From positions 1-5,120 of the forward strand of contig SFOL01000106.1 of NCBI GenBank assembly GCA_004552385.1: a stretch of 5,120 nt of DNA, written 5' to 3'. A program made the position numbers and the translations under genes. Shown piece after piece: positions 1-5,110 of this stretch. Numbering within the stretch: position 1 is the stretch's first letter; the number at the start of each line of letters is the position of its first letter. The notes beneath the pieces are model-generated. The model saw only the letters and a program-made list of their open reading frames with translations. It was not told where the DNA came from and did no database searches. This DNA comes from Bacteroidales bacterium. Lineage in GTDB: Bacteria > Bacteroidota > Bacteroidia > Bacteroidales > Marinilabiliaceae.

Positions 1-1806
1 GTGATTCTGGATCTCATCCACGGAATCTACAACTACGACGGCAAGACCCTCTGGGCGGAGGTTCAGGTGCGGAACGACACCCTCCTGACCGGCTACCGCA
101 TCACCAACGGCTGGGCCCGCACGAACTACACCTACTTCGCGATCTCCTTCTCGCAGCCTATTTCTGAATATGGCTACGCGGACCGGGAGAAGATCAATTA
201 TAAAGGAGGCTGGAGCAAGTTCGACCAGTACCACAACTTCCCGGCGATGGCAGGGCGCAAGCTGGTGGCCTGGTTCAAGTTCGCCACTTCCAGGAACCCG
301 GAGCTGACCGTGAAGGTGGCCCTGTCGGCGACCGGTGCGGAGGGCGCACTGAAGAACCTTGCGGCGGAGGCCTCCGGGAAGTCTTTCGACCAGATCGCCG
401 CCGAGGCGACATCGGCTTGGGAAAAGGAACTCTCGCAGATCGATGTCCAGGGGACCGAGGACGAGAAGAGGATGTTCTACACTTCCCTCTACCACACGAT
501 GATCAACCCGTCAGTCTACATGGACGTGGACGGGAAGTACAGAGGCCTCGACCACGAGATCCATCAGGCCGACGGCTTCACGAACTACACAGTGTTCTCA
601 CTTTGGGACACCTACCGTGCCGAGCATCCGTTCCTGGCCCTGTTCAAGCCGGACCGTGACAGGGACATGGTGGAGTCGATGCTGGCCCACTACGACCAGA
701 ACGTGCTGCACTTCCTTCCTGTCTGGAGCCATTGTGCCAACGAGAACTGGTGCATGAGCGGCTACCATGCCGTCCCTGTGCTGGCCGACGCCATCACCAA
801 AGGGCTGGACATCGACCGTGACCGCGCCCTTGAGGCGATGGTAACCACCTCAAAGGCAGACTGGTACGCCGGGCTTGGGGAATATATGAGGCTCGGCTAC
901 GTGCCTTACGACAAGATCTCCACCGCCGCCAGCAACACGCTGGAATATTCCTACGACGACTGGACCATCTGGCACACCGCCCGGCTCGCGGGTAATGACA
1001 AGGTGGCCGATGAATATCTCGCACGCGCGCAGTATTATAGGAATGTCTTTGACACGGAACTCGGTTTCGCCCGTCCGAAATACGCTGACGGCTCCTTCAA
1101 GAAGGATTTCGACATCATGCAGACGATGGGCGAGGGCTTCATCGAGGGCAACTCGCTGAACTTCTCTTTCCACGCCCCGCAGGACGTTTTCGGCGTGATG
1201 GCGCTGATGGGTGGCGAGAAGAGGTTCATCTCCGCGCTGGACGAACTCTTCTACCACGATCTTCCTGAATATGCCTACGCAACCAACGAGGACATCACGA
1301 AAGACTGCCTGATCGGTGGCTACGTACACGGCAACGAGCCGAGCCATCATATTCCTTATCTCTATGCCTGGACAAGTCAGCCGTGGAAGACACAGTACTG
1401 GATGAGGGAAATCATCAACAGGATGTATCGTCCTGACATTCACGGATTGGGAGGGAATGACGATTGCGGTCAGATGTCCGCTTGGTACATCTTCGGCGTG
1501 CTTGGATTCTATCCTGTCTGCCCCGGAAGCGACCAGTACGTGTTCGGCGCTCCGTACCTTCCGTACGCCCGTATCGCCCTTCCTAACGGCAAGACCCTTG
1601 AGGTGAAGGCCGCCGGCGTGAGCGACACGAACCGCTATGTCAAGAAGGTACTGCGCGACGGCGTTGAGTTCAAGAAACTCTACATCACCCACGATGACCT
1701 CCTCCAAGGAGGCACCCTCGAGTTCGTCATGGCCTCCAAGCCGAACAAGGCCCGCGGCCAGAAGCCTGCCGACAAGCCATACTCACTTTCCACAAAAGCA
1801 AAGTAA
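1..1806 (+). CDS. GH92 alpha-mannosidase, C-terminal part (5' end outside window)
   Basis: Exo-acting alpha-mannosidase of glycoside hydrolase family 92. Known members are calcium-dependent inverting enzymes that remove alpha-linked mannose from N-glycans or yeast mannan, usually in the periplasm or on the surface of Bacteroidota. The 601 visible residues hold the end of the N-terminal beta domain (DLIHGIYNYDGKTLW, NGWARTNYTYFA at about 3-47) and nearly all of the alpha/alpha-barrel catalytic domain. Family-type motifs are FIEGNSLNFSF (Glu382), HGNEPSHH (Glu446) and GGNDDCGQMSAW (484-495, Asp487/Asp488). These acidic residues are where the acid, base and calcium ligands of the family lie, but I cannot assign each role without an alignment. 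Full-length members run about 750 residues, so roughly 150 residues, including any signal peptide, lie to the left, and the GTG at position 1 is simply an in-frame Val codon. The reading frame is intact to TAA and is followed by a terminator. Specificity (alpha-1,2, 1,3 or 1,6) cannot be read here. Confidence 0.95.
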   Translation: MILDLIHGIYNYDGKTLWAEVQVRNDTLLTGYRITNGWARTNYTYFAISFSQPISEYGYADREKINYKGGWSKFDQYHNFPAMAGRKLVAWFKFATSRNPELTVKVALSATGAEGALKNLAAEASGKSFDQIAAEATSAWEKELSQIDVQGTEDEKRMFYTSLYHTMINPSVYMDVDGKYRGLDHEIHQADGFTNYTVFSLWDTYRAEHPFLALFKPDRDRDMVESMLAHYDQNVLHFLPVWSHCANENWCMSGYHAVPVLADAITKGLDIDRDRALEAMVTTSKADWYAGLGEYMRLGYVPYDKISTAASNTLEYSYDDWTIWHTARLAGNDKVADEYLARAQYYRNVFDTELGFARPKYADGSFKKDFDIMQTMGEGFIEGNSLNFSFHAPQDVFGVMALMGGEKRFISALDELFYHDLPEYAYATNEDITKDCLIGGYVHGNEPSHHIPYLYAWTSQPWKTQYWMREIINRMYRPDIHGLGGNDDCGQMSAWYIFGVLGFYPVCPGSDQYVFGAPYLPYARIALPNGKTLEVKAAGVSDTNRYVKKVLRDGVEFKKLYITHDDLLQGGTLEFVMASKPNKARGQKPADKPYSLSTKAK

Positions 1807-1844
1807 CTTTCCGCGGAGGGTAAGCCTCTGTTTCACAGTATATT

Positions 1845-1888
1845 AAGCGAAGTCCTTCAGCTGATGTCTGCTAAAGGGCTTCGCTTTT
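1845..1888 (+). terminator. Intrinsic terminator of the GH92 gene
   Basis: A 13-bp stem (AAGCGAAGTCCTT at 1845-1857 with AAGGGCTTCGCTT at 1874-1886, one G.T pair) closes a 16-nt loop and runs into TTTT and a T-rich stretch. It begins 38 nt after the GH92 stop codon, so the gene ends a transcription unit here. The reverse strand has an A-rich start (AAAAGCGAAG), so the hairpin could also work for transcripts arriving from the right, but the T tract favours the plus strand. Confidence 0.85.
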
Positions 1889-1939
1889 GTAATTGATTTT
1901 CAATCGCTTACTCCCCACTGCGTTCGGAGAAAGTTTTTG

Positions 1940-2062
1940 GGCGCTGTGCAGCTCTTCGGTTCTGATACGCTGGTGGTCGCTGAGCTCGTCAAAGCGTCTG
2001 CCAGCGTACGGCAACAGAGTCTGCCGAACCATGGTTGGTGAGCCCGAACCATCGGGCTAGCC
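1940..2062. other. Structured intergenic region of unknown function
   Basis: No supported gene lies here, but several helices can form. A nested rod consists of TTCGG 1955-1959 with CCGAA 2024-2028, TTCTG 1960-1964 with CAGAG 2015-2019, TACGCTGG 1966-1973 with CCAGCGTA 2001-2008, and CGCT 1978-1981 with AGCG 1993-1996. The 3' arm carries extra unpaired bases (2020-2023 and 2009-2014). A separate perfect 7-bp hairpin, AGCCCGA-ACCA-TCGGGCT, sits at 2041-2058. CCGAACCAT occurs twice, 20 nt apart (2024 and 2044), and AACCATGGTT at 2027-2036 is a palindrome. One G.T pair in the rod slightly favours plus-strand RNA. It could be a small RNA, a dispersed intergenic palindromic repeat, or debris of an earlier mobile element. 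The stretch from here to the IS end (2063-2155) shows nothing further. Confidence 0.45.
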
Positions 2063-2155
2063 GCTTAAATAGGTTCCAAGTGGTATTTAGTAACCTTCAA
2101 AAAATAACCTGCATCATCTTAAGGAATCTTTTCGGTCTATATCTCTTTCCAGTTA

Positions 2156-2174
2156 ATATCCAAATAAAATTGGA
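2156..2174 (+). repeat. Inverted repeat at the transposase-distal (3') end of the IS
   Basis: ATATCCAAATAAAATTGGA is the exact reverse complement of 3727-3745, and the match stops sharply on both sides. Each copy is itself partly palindromic (TCCAA...TTGGA). In IS1111-type elements such repeats lie just inside the ends and mark the sites where the circular form is joined. Confidence 0.85.
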
Positions 2175-2220
2175 CTTGATAATTTTGGTTTAACCTTTAT
2201 ATTTTTAATAATCAATATTT

Positions 2221-2475
2221 TATGTAGTCGGCAAGAGGCCTTACCGTTTGCGTGCAAGCGATATCGTCCTGACGGCCATCAAAGATGGTCGCGACTCAGA
2301 GGCTCGATGAATATCCTTCGGTAAACAGACTTTCCATAGCGGACATCCGGCTTGCGGTGCCGCAAGTATCTGCATTAGTTTACAAAGGTGGGAAGTACAA
2401 ACTTTTTATGAGCGGACTTCAAAGCCGCAATGATATAGCAGTATTCTTCCCTTGAAAAGTCTGTTCACCGGACAG
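2221..2475 (-). ncRNA. Candidate IS guide RNA (seekRNA/bridge RNA) region
   Basis: The 310 nt between the transposase stop and the left inverted repeat has no ORF of note but is rich in hairpins. The main one is a rod at 2260-2315: GATAT 2260-2264 with ATATC 2311-2315, CTGA 2269-2272 with TCAG 2296-2299, and an 8-bp stem 2273-2280 with 2284-2291 around an AAA loop, separated by asymmetric internal loops. Further hairpins are CTTGCGG-TG-CCGCAAG (2351-2366), 2412-2428 (GCGG/CCGC and CTT/AAG with a bulged A) and a weak one at 2461-2475. IS1111-group elements encode their guide RNA downstream of, and in the same direction as, the transposase, so the expected strand is minus. One G.T pair in the rod becomes an A.C mismatch on that strand, which weakens it slightly. 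The exact RNA ends cannot be seen. Confidence 0.4.
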
Positions 2476-2484
2476 GATATATTC

Positions 2485-3564
2485 CTATGCAACCACGCGT
2501 TTGACATACGGCTGGTTGCGTTTCATCACGAAGTAGATGCGGTTGACAAGCTTCCTGGCGATCTTTATGATCGCCTTGCCCGGCGCCATCCTCTTGCAGT
2601 AGTTGCCATACGCCATGGACAAGGCGGGGTCTTGCCTTACCGCCACCCATGAGGCTTCGACAAGGACGGACCTGAGCCTCGCGCTCCTGCGGACGGTTAT
2701 GTCGCCGACGCCCTCGCGCTCACCGCTTGAGTGGCACATCGGTATCATCCCGATGAAGGCCGCGAGCTGGTCCGCGCTCTTGAAGCGCCTTATGTCGTCA
2801 ATCTCGGAGAGGAGGGACATGCCTGTCAGCTGGCCGATGCCCGGCACTGTCATCAGGTTCTCAAGGGGCTTCTCGAACCGCTCCGTCCTGGACAATGCCA
2901 TGACCGCGCGCAACATCTCCAGCCTCTGGCCTCTCAGCGCCTCGTACTGCCTGACGAGGAAGTCGAGAGTCTGCCGTCCGTAGGCGGTGCCCGTCTCCGC
3001 TCCCTTCAGCCAGACGACAAAGCGCCTGTTCCAGCAGCGGCCCGGACCAGAGAACTCCTCCGGTATCTCTATCCCGAGATACCGCAGATGGGACTTGATG
3101 CGGTTCTTCAGCCGCGTCTGGTCCTTCGTGATCGAGTCTCTCAATCTTATCAAAGAACGTGTCTCCAGCGACTCGCTTCCGGGGACGTATATCCCTTTCA
3201 GCTCTCCGGCGCGGAGACTCCTGGCGAGTTTGGCGCTGCCCACCGCGTCCGTCTTCCTCAGCTTCTCGCTGGTCGTCGTCGGGACATCCGCTGGGTTGAC
3301 AACAATGTAGTGTATCCCCAGCCCGACGAGCCTGTAGTGTATCCAGAACCCGCAGAAACCAGCCTCGTACACGGAGTGATACTCCGCCTCCGGGTAGTTC
3401 CTCACCAGATGCGCATACAGCGCGTCCGGATCCGGACTCTGGCTGAACCTCTTCAGCTGCGTGGCCTCCGACATCAATGTCACCGACCAGCTCTTCAAAT
3501 GCACATCGATTCCGATGTAAATGTTTTGTCCTTTGAAGGATAATGCTTTTCTTTGTGCTTCCAT
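2485..3564 (-). CDS. IS110-family transposase (DEDD recombinase)
   Basis: A 359-residue recombinase of the IS110/IS1111 family, which moves its element by an RNA-guided, site-specific mechanism without target duplication. The N-terminal RuvC-like domain (about 15-115) shows IGIDVH (Asp20), VYEAGFCG (Glu67) and KTDAVGSAKLAR (Asp106). A linker rich in charged helices follows (about 130-235). The C-terminal Transposase_20 domain starts with a helix-hairpin-helix (VPGIGQLTGMSLLSEI, 240-255) and contains PMCHSSGE, whose Ser280 matches the proposed serine nucleophile, then GDITVRRSARLRSVLVEASW. Length is normal and the frame is intact. The oddity is Gly109, where the family motif TDxxD(A/S)xxLA has its second Asp, the fourth DEDD residue; GGC differs from GAC by one transition. 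The ATG at 3564 gives the expected N terminus close to the RuvC fold. No Shine-Dalgarno is visible. The protein may be inactive despite its complete frame. Confidence 0.93.
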   Translation of the reverse strand: MEAQRKALSFKGQNIYIGIDVHLKSWSVTLMSEATQLKRFSQSPDPDALYAHLVRNYPEAEYHSVYEAGFCGFWIHYRLVGLGIHYIVVNPADVPTTTSEKLRKTDAVGSAKLARSLRAGELKGIYVPGSESLETRSLIRLRDSITKDQTRLKNRIKSHLRYLGIEIPEEFSGPGRCWNRRFVVWLKGAETGTAYGRQTLDFLVRQYEALRGQRLEMLRAVMALSRTERFEKPLENLMTVPGIGQLTGMSLLSEIDDIRRFKSADQLAAFIGMIPMCHSSGEREGVGDITVRRSARLRSVLVEASWVAVRQDPALSMAYGNYCKRMAPGKAIIKIARKLVNRIYFVMKRNQPYVKRVVA

Positions 3565-3610
3565 AAGCTACTGGTATCTTGGTTTTGTTTGTTCTCTTTT
3601 TTTCCAATTT

Positions 3611-3725
3611 AACCAAAATTCCGGTAGCTTTCTTTATAGACTCATGAAAAACTTCGCGGGGCTAGCCCCAGCGGTCGGGGCAGCGGGCCCCGATGAGCGT
3701 TCCTCATGAGCTTTGAAAAAGCTCA
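3611..3725 (-). other. Hairpin cluster upstream of the transposase
   Basis: GC-rich hairpins lie between the right inverted repeat and the transposase start: an 8-bp stem TGAGCTTT-GAA-AAAGCTCA (3707-3725) abutting the repeat, TCGGGGC-AGCGG-GCCCCGA (3675-3693), and GGGG-CTAG-CCCC (3658-3669), which CGC/GCG can extend. An outer pair CTCATGA 3641-3647 with TCATGAG 3704-3710 can enclose the last two, in competition with the first. Such structures in an IS leader often reduce read-through from outside into the transposase. The small loops argue against this being the guide RNA, although IS110-group elements do encode it at this end. AACCAAAATT (3611-3620) is also the inverse of 2181-2190. Confidence 0.5.
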
Positions 3726-3726
3726 C

Positions 3727-3745
3727 TCCAATTTTATTTGGATAT
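3727..3745 (-). repeat. Inverted repeat at the transposase-proximal (5') end of the IS
   Basis: TCCAATTTTATTTGGATAT on the plus strand is the exact reverse complement of 2156-2174. It sits one base beyond the 3707-3725 hairpin and about 160 bp upstream of the transposase start codon. The pair delimits the element; a 19-bp perfect match at this spacing is very unlikely by chance. Confidence 0.85.
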
Positions 3746-3979
3746 CAAACATAGGTACTTTTCTCATCAGTCATGTGCCACCGGCACACTCCTTCTTCGA
3801 AAATAGATCTATCCTCGAAAATCTTCTCTTAATCTGAAGCAACTTATTTTTTTCATGTTACTTAAGGGAGTAACAACCGAAAATATTTCTGTTTTTTATA
3901 ATCCGTATATGTTTCTTTTCGTTTTTTACATTTATTGTGCATATTATTGCTGTTCAAATGTTTGTTTAAAATTTGAACT
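3746..3979 (+). other. AT-rich leader of the nuclease gene
   Basis: No gene. It holds a 6-bp hairpin TGTGCC-ACC-GGCACA (3774-3788), a direct repeat TCGAAAAT (3797-3804 and 3815-3822) flanking the palindrome TAGATCTA, and a 7-bp hairpin TGTTACT-TAAGGG-AGTAACA (3856-3875). The last 100 bases are very AT-rich, typical of a Bacteroidota promoter and leader. I find only imperfect matches to the TAnnTTTG -7 element (TATGTTTC at 3908-3915, and TAAAATTTG just before the start codon), so no promoter is called. Confidence 0.5.
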
Positions 3980-5014
3980 ATGTATTTCAATGAAAAGAGA
4001 CAAGAGCTCGCTCCGTTCGTCAACCTGCGGAGCGACGTGGGATTCAAGGCCGTGTTCGCGGACAGGAACAACAAGGACATCCTCATCGGGGTGCTGAACC
4101 AGATCCTGCCTCCCGAGGCGAGGATCGAGGACATCAAGGAATATTCCGACCGGGAGCAGCAACAGGATGTGATCTACGGGAAGAAGACGGTGCTCGACCT
4201 GGTCTGTGTGGACAAGGACGACAGGACGTTCATCGTGGAGATGCAGGCCTCGGAGGAGGACAGCTTCTTCGAGAGGTGCGTCTATTACGCGTCAGGGCTG
4301 TACCATTTGGAACTGTCGGAGGGGGATCTGTACGGGAAGCTCCACCCGGTCTATGTGGTCTCCTTCCTGAACTATCGCCTGAGGCACGACGACGAGTCGC
4401 TCTGGGACACCGACCACCTCATCTCCTACTGGCAGTTCACGGAAAAACGCACCGGAATGGTTGCGAATCAGACAATTAGTGTTATCTTTGTGGAGATGAC
4501 ACTGTTCACCAAGACGCTGGAGGAGTGCGTGACGGAGTCCGACAGGCTGTTCTACATATTCAGGAACAGCGGTGGCTTCCAAAAGATTCCGGAGTGGATC
4601 GAGGAGGCCGGAGGAATCTCCAGACGGCTCGCCGAGGCGTGCGAGGTGGCGGCGTTCGACAAGGAGAAGAAACTTAAATACGAGATCGACAAGATGAACG
4701 AGAGGGACATTCTGGCGCAGCGCGTATTCGCCGAGCGCAAGGGCTTCGAGAAAGGCTATGCCGACGGAGAGGCCAAAGGAATCGCAGATGGCATGGCCCA
4801 AGGTAAGGCCCAAGGCATGGCCCAAGGTATGGCTGAAGGCATGGCCCAAGGTATGGCCCAAGGTATGGCCCAAGGTATGGCTGAAGGTAAGGCTGAAGGA
4901 ATAACCGAAGGTAAGACCGAAGTAGCCAAGGCCATGCTTGAAATCGGTATGCCGATAGGGCAGATCCTACAGTTGACCGGGCTTACCGAAGAGCAGATAG
5001 GGGCTTTAAGGTGA
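3980..5014 (+). CDS. Rpn/PDDEXK_2-type nuclease (PD-(D/E)XK 'transposase') with GxAx-repeat tail
   Basis: A 344-residue protein of the Rpn / PDDEXK_2 group, often labelled 'PD-(D/E)XK nuclease family transposase'. Characterised Rpn proteins are DNA endonucleases that promote RecA-independent recombination; the role here is inferred. The N terminus has the family signature NLRSDVGFKAVFADRNNKDILIGVLNQIL in substance (15-43). The nuclease core shows VLDLVCVD (Asp73) and IVEMQ (Glu87, Gln89), the D...ExQ form of the PD-(D/E)XK active site. A basic/acidic helical stretch (about 220-255) leads to 14 four-residue units of GxAx type (256-311) and a short tail resembling 'GMPIGQILQLTGLTEEQI'. The ATG at 3980 opens seven codons before the conserved region and follows AT-rich DNA; no Shine-Dalgarno is seen. 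The frame is intact. It stands alone, with an IS upstream and a group II intron starting 7 bp after its TGA, so any terminator of its own has been displaced. Confidence 0.88.
   Translation: MYFNEKRQELAPFVNLRSDVGFKAVFADRNNKDILIGVLNQILPPEARIEDIKEYSDREQQQDVIYGKKTVLDLVCVDKDDRTFIVEMQASEEDSFFERCVYYASGLYHLELSEGDLYGKLHPVYVVSFLNYRLRHDDESLWDTDHLISYWQFTEKRTGMVANQTISVIFVEMTLFTKTLEECVTESDRLFYIFRNSGGFQKIPEWIEEAGGISRRLAEACEVAAFDKEKKLKYEIDKMNERDILAQRVFAERKGFEKGYADGEAKGIADGMAQGKAQGMAQGMAEGMAQGMAQGMAQGMAEGKAEGITEGKTEVAKAMLEIGMPIGQILQLTGLTEEQIGALR
4745..4912 (+). repeat. 12-bp tandem repeat coding for a four-residue unit
   Basis: Fourteen in-frame 12-bp units lie within the nuclease gene. The first four (4745-4792: FEKG, YADG, EAKG, IADG) are diverged. 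The next ten (4793-4912) are close copies of ATGGCCCAAGGT or its ATGGCTGAAGGT variant, encoding MAQG, KAQG, MAEG, KAEG and finally ITEG. Near-identity of the central units at the DNA level shows recent expansion by slippage or unequal recombination. Because the unit is a multiple of three, copy number can change without breaking the frame. Confidence 0.95.
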
Positions 5015-5021
5015 TGACCCG

Positions 5022-5077
5022 ATCGAGTAGGAGGAAAACGAAGTAGTTTTCTTCCTACTTTCGTTTTCCGACCTCTC
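5022..5077 (-). ncRNA. Group II intron domain VI with bulged branch-point adenosine
   Basis: On the minus strand, GAGAGG (5077-5072) pairs with CCT-A-CTC (5031-5025), leaving A5028 bulged. Above a small internal loop, GGAAAACGAA (5069-5060) pairs with TTCGTTTTCC (5042-5033). One more bulged A (5059) and a GTAG/CTAC helix lead to an 8-nt loop. A5028 is the seventh base from the intron end (counting back from 5022), the normal position of the branch-point adenosine that forms the lariat. Confidence 0.85.
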
Positions 5078-5080
5078 ACA

Positions 5081-5110
5081 CCACCGTACGTGCGGTTCCG
5101 CATACGGCGG
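5081..5110 (-). ncRNA. Group II intron domain V
   Basis: The catalytic core hairpin. A lower helix of 8 bp pairs CCGCCGTA (5110-5103) with TACGGTGG (5088-5081) and includes the conserved G.U wobble (5108 with 5083). A 2-nt CG bulge (5090-5089) lies on the 3' arm, and an upper helix TGCG/CGCA is capped by GAAC (5098-5095). The catalytic triad reads CGC (5109-5107) rather than the commoner AGC; both forms are known in group II introns. Domain V binds the two catalytic metal ions for splicing and reverse splicing. Confidence 0.87.

Larger units (their letters stand above)
2156..3745 (-). mobile_element. IS110-family insertion sequence, IS1111-like group
   Basis: About 1.59 kb, within the usual size range of the family, with a single transposase gene on the minus strand and a perfect 19-bp inverted repeat at the edges (2156-2174 and 3727-3745). 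IS110-group elements generally lack such repeats, whereas IS1111-type elements have subterminal ones, so the true ends may lie a few bases outside the coordinates given. The non-coding part downstream of the transposase (2156-2484, about 330 nt) is longer than the upstream part (3565-3745, about 180 nt), which also fits IS1111. No flanking target duplication is apparent, as expected for this family. The element separates the GH92 terminator region from the leader of the nuclease gene and does not interrupt a recognisable gene. Confidence 0.8.

Noticed and set aside
850..1707. 285-codon ORF antisense to the GH92 gene
   Set aside because: It is a shadow of a GC-rich gene in a well-conserved family, and its translation shows no recognisable motif.
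1871..2032. Minus-strand 53-codon ORF (ATG at 2032, TAG at 1871) across the structured region and the terminator
   Set aside because: It reads through the intrinsic terminator and the nested helices, has no ribosome-binding or promoter signal, shows no recognisable domain, and a second frame over the same DNA is equally open. Its openness is explained by GC-rich palindromic sequence.
2330..2336. CTTTCCA inside the candidate guide RNA matching 2145-2151 in the left flank, as a possible target-guide pair
   Set aside because: A 7-mer match is expected by chance between sequences of these lengths, and it lies several bases from the IS edge.
2461..2475. Weak hairpin just after the transposase stop as a terminator
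   Set aside because: Only four Watson-Crick pairs plus a wobble, with a broken T tract; better treated as part of the candidate RNA region.
2731..3543. 270-codon plus-strand ORF and a 251-codon shifted minus-strand ORF over the transposase
   Set aside because: Both are frame shadows of the intact transposase, which has clear family motifs. Neither translation looks like a protein family.
4466..4494. Local AT-rich codon patch in the nuclease gene, suggesting a recombined segment
   Set aside because: It is only about 30 bp, in frame, and encodes ordinary family-like sequence; too short to support a separate origin.
4793..4912. Repeat array considered as CRISPR
   Set aside because: Units are 12 bp, contiguous, without spacers and in frame within a gene.
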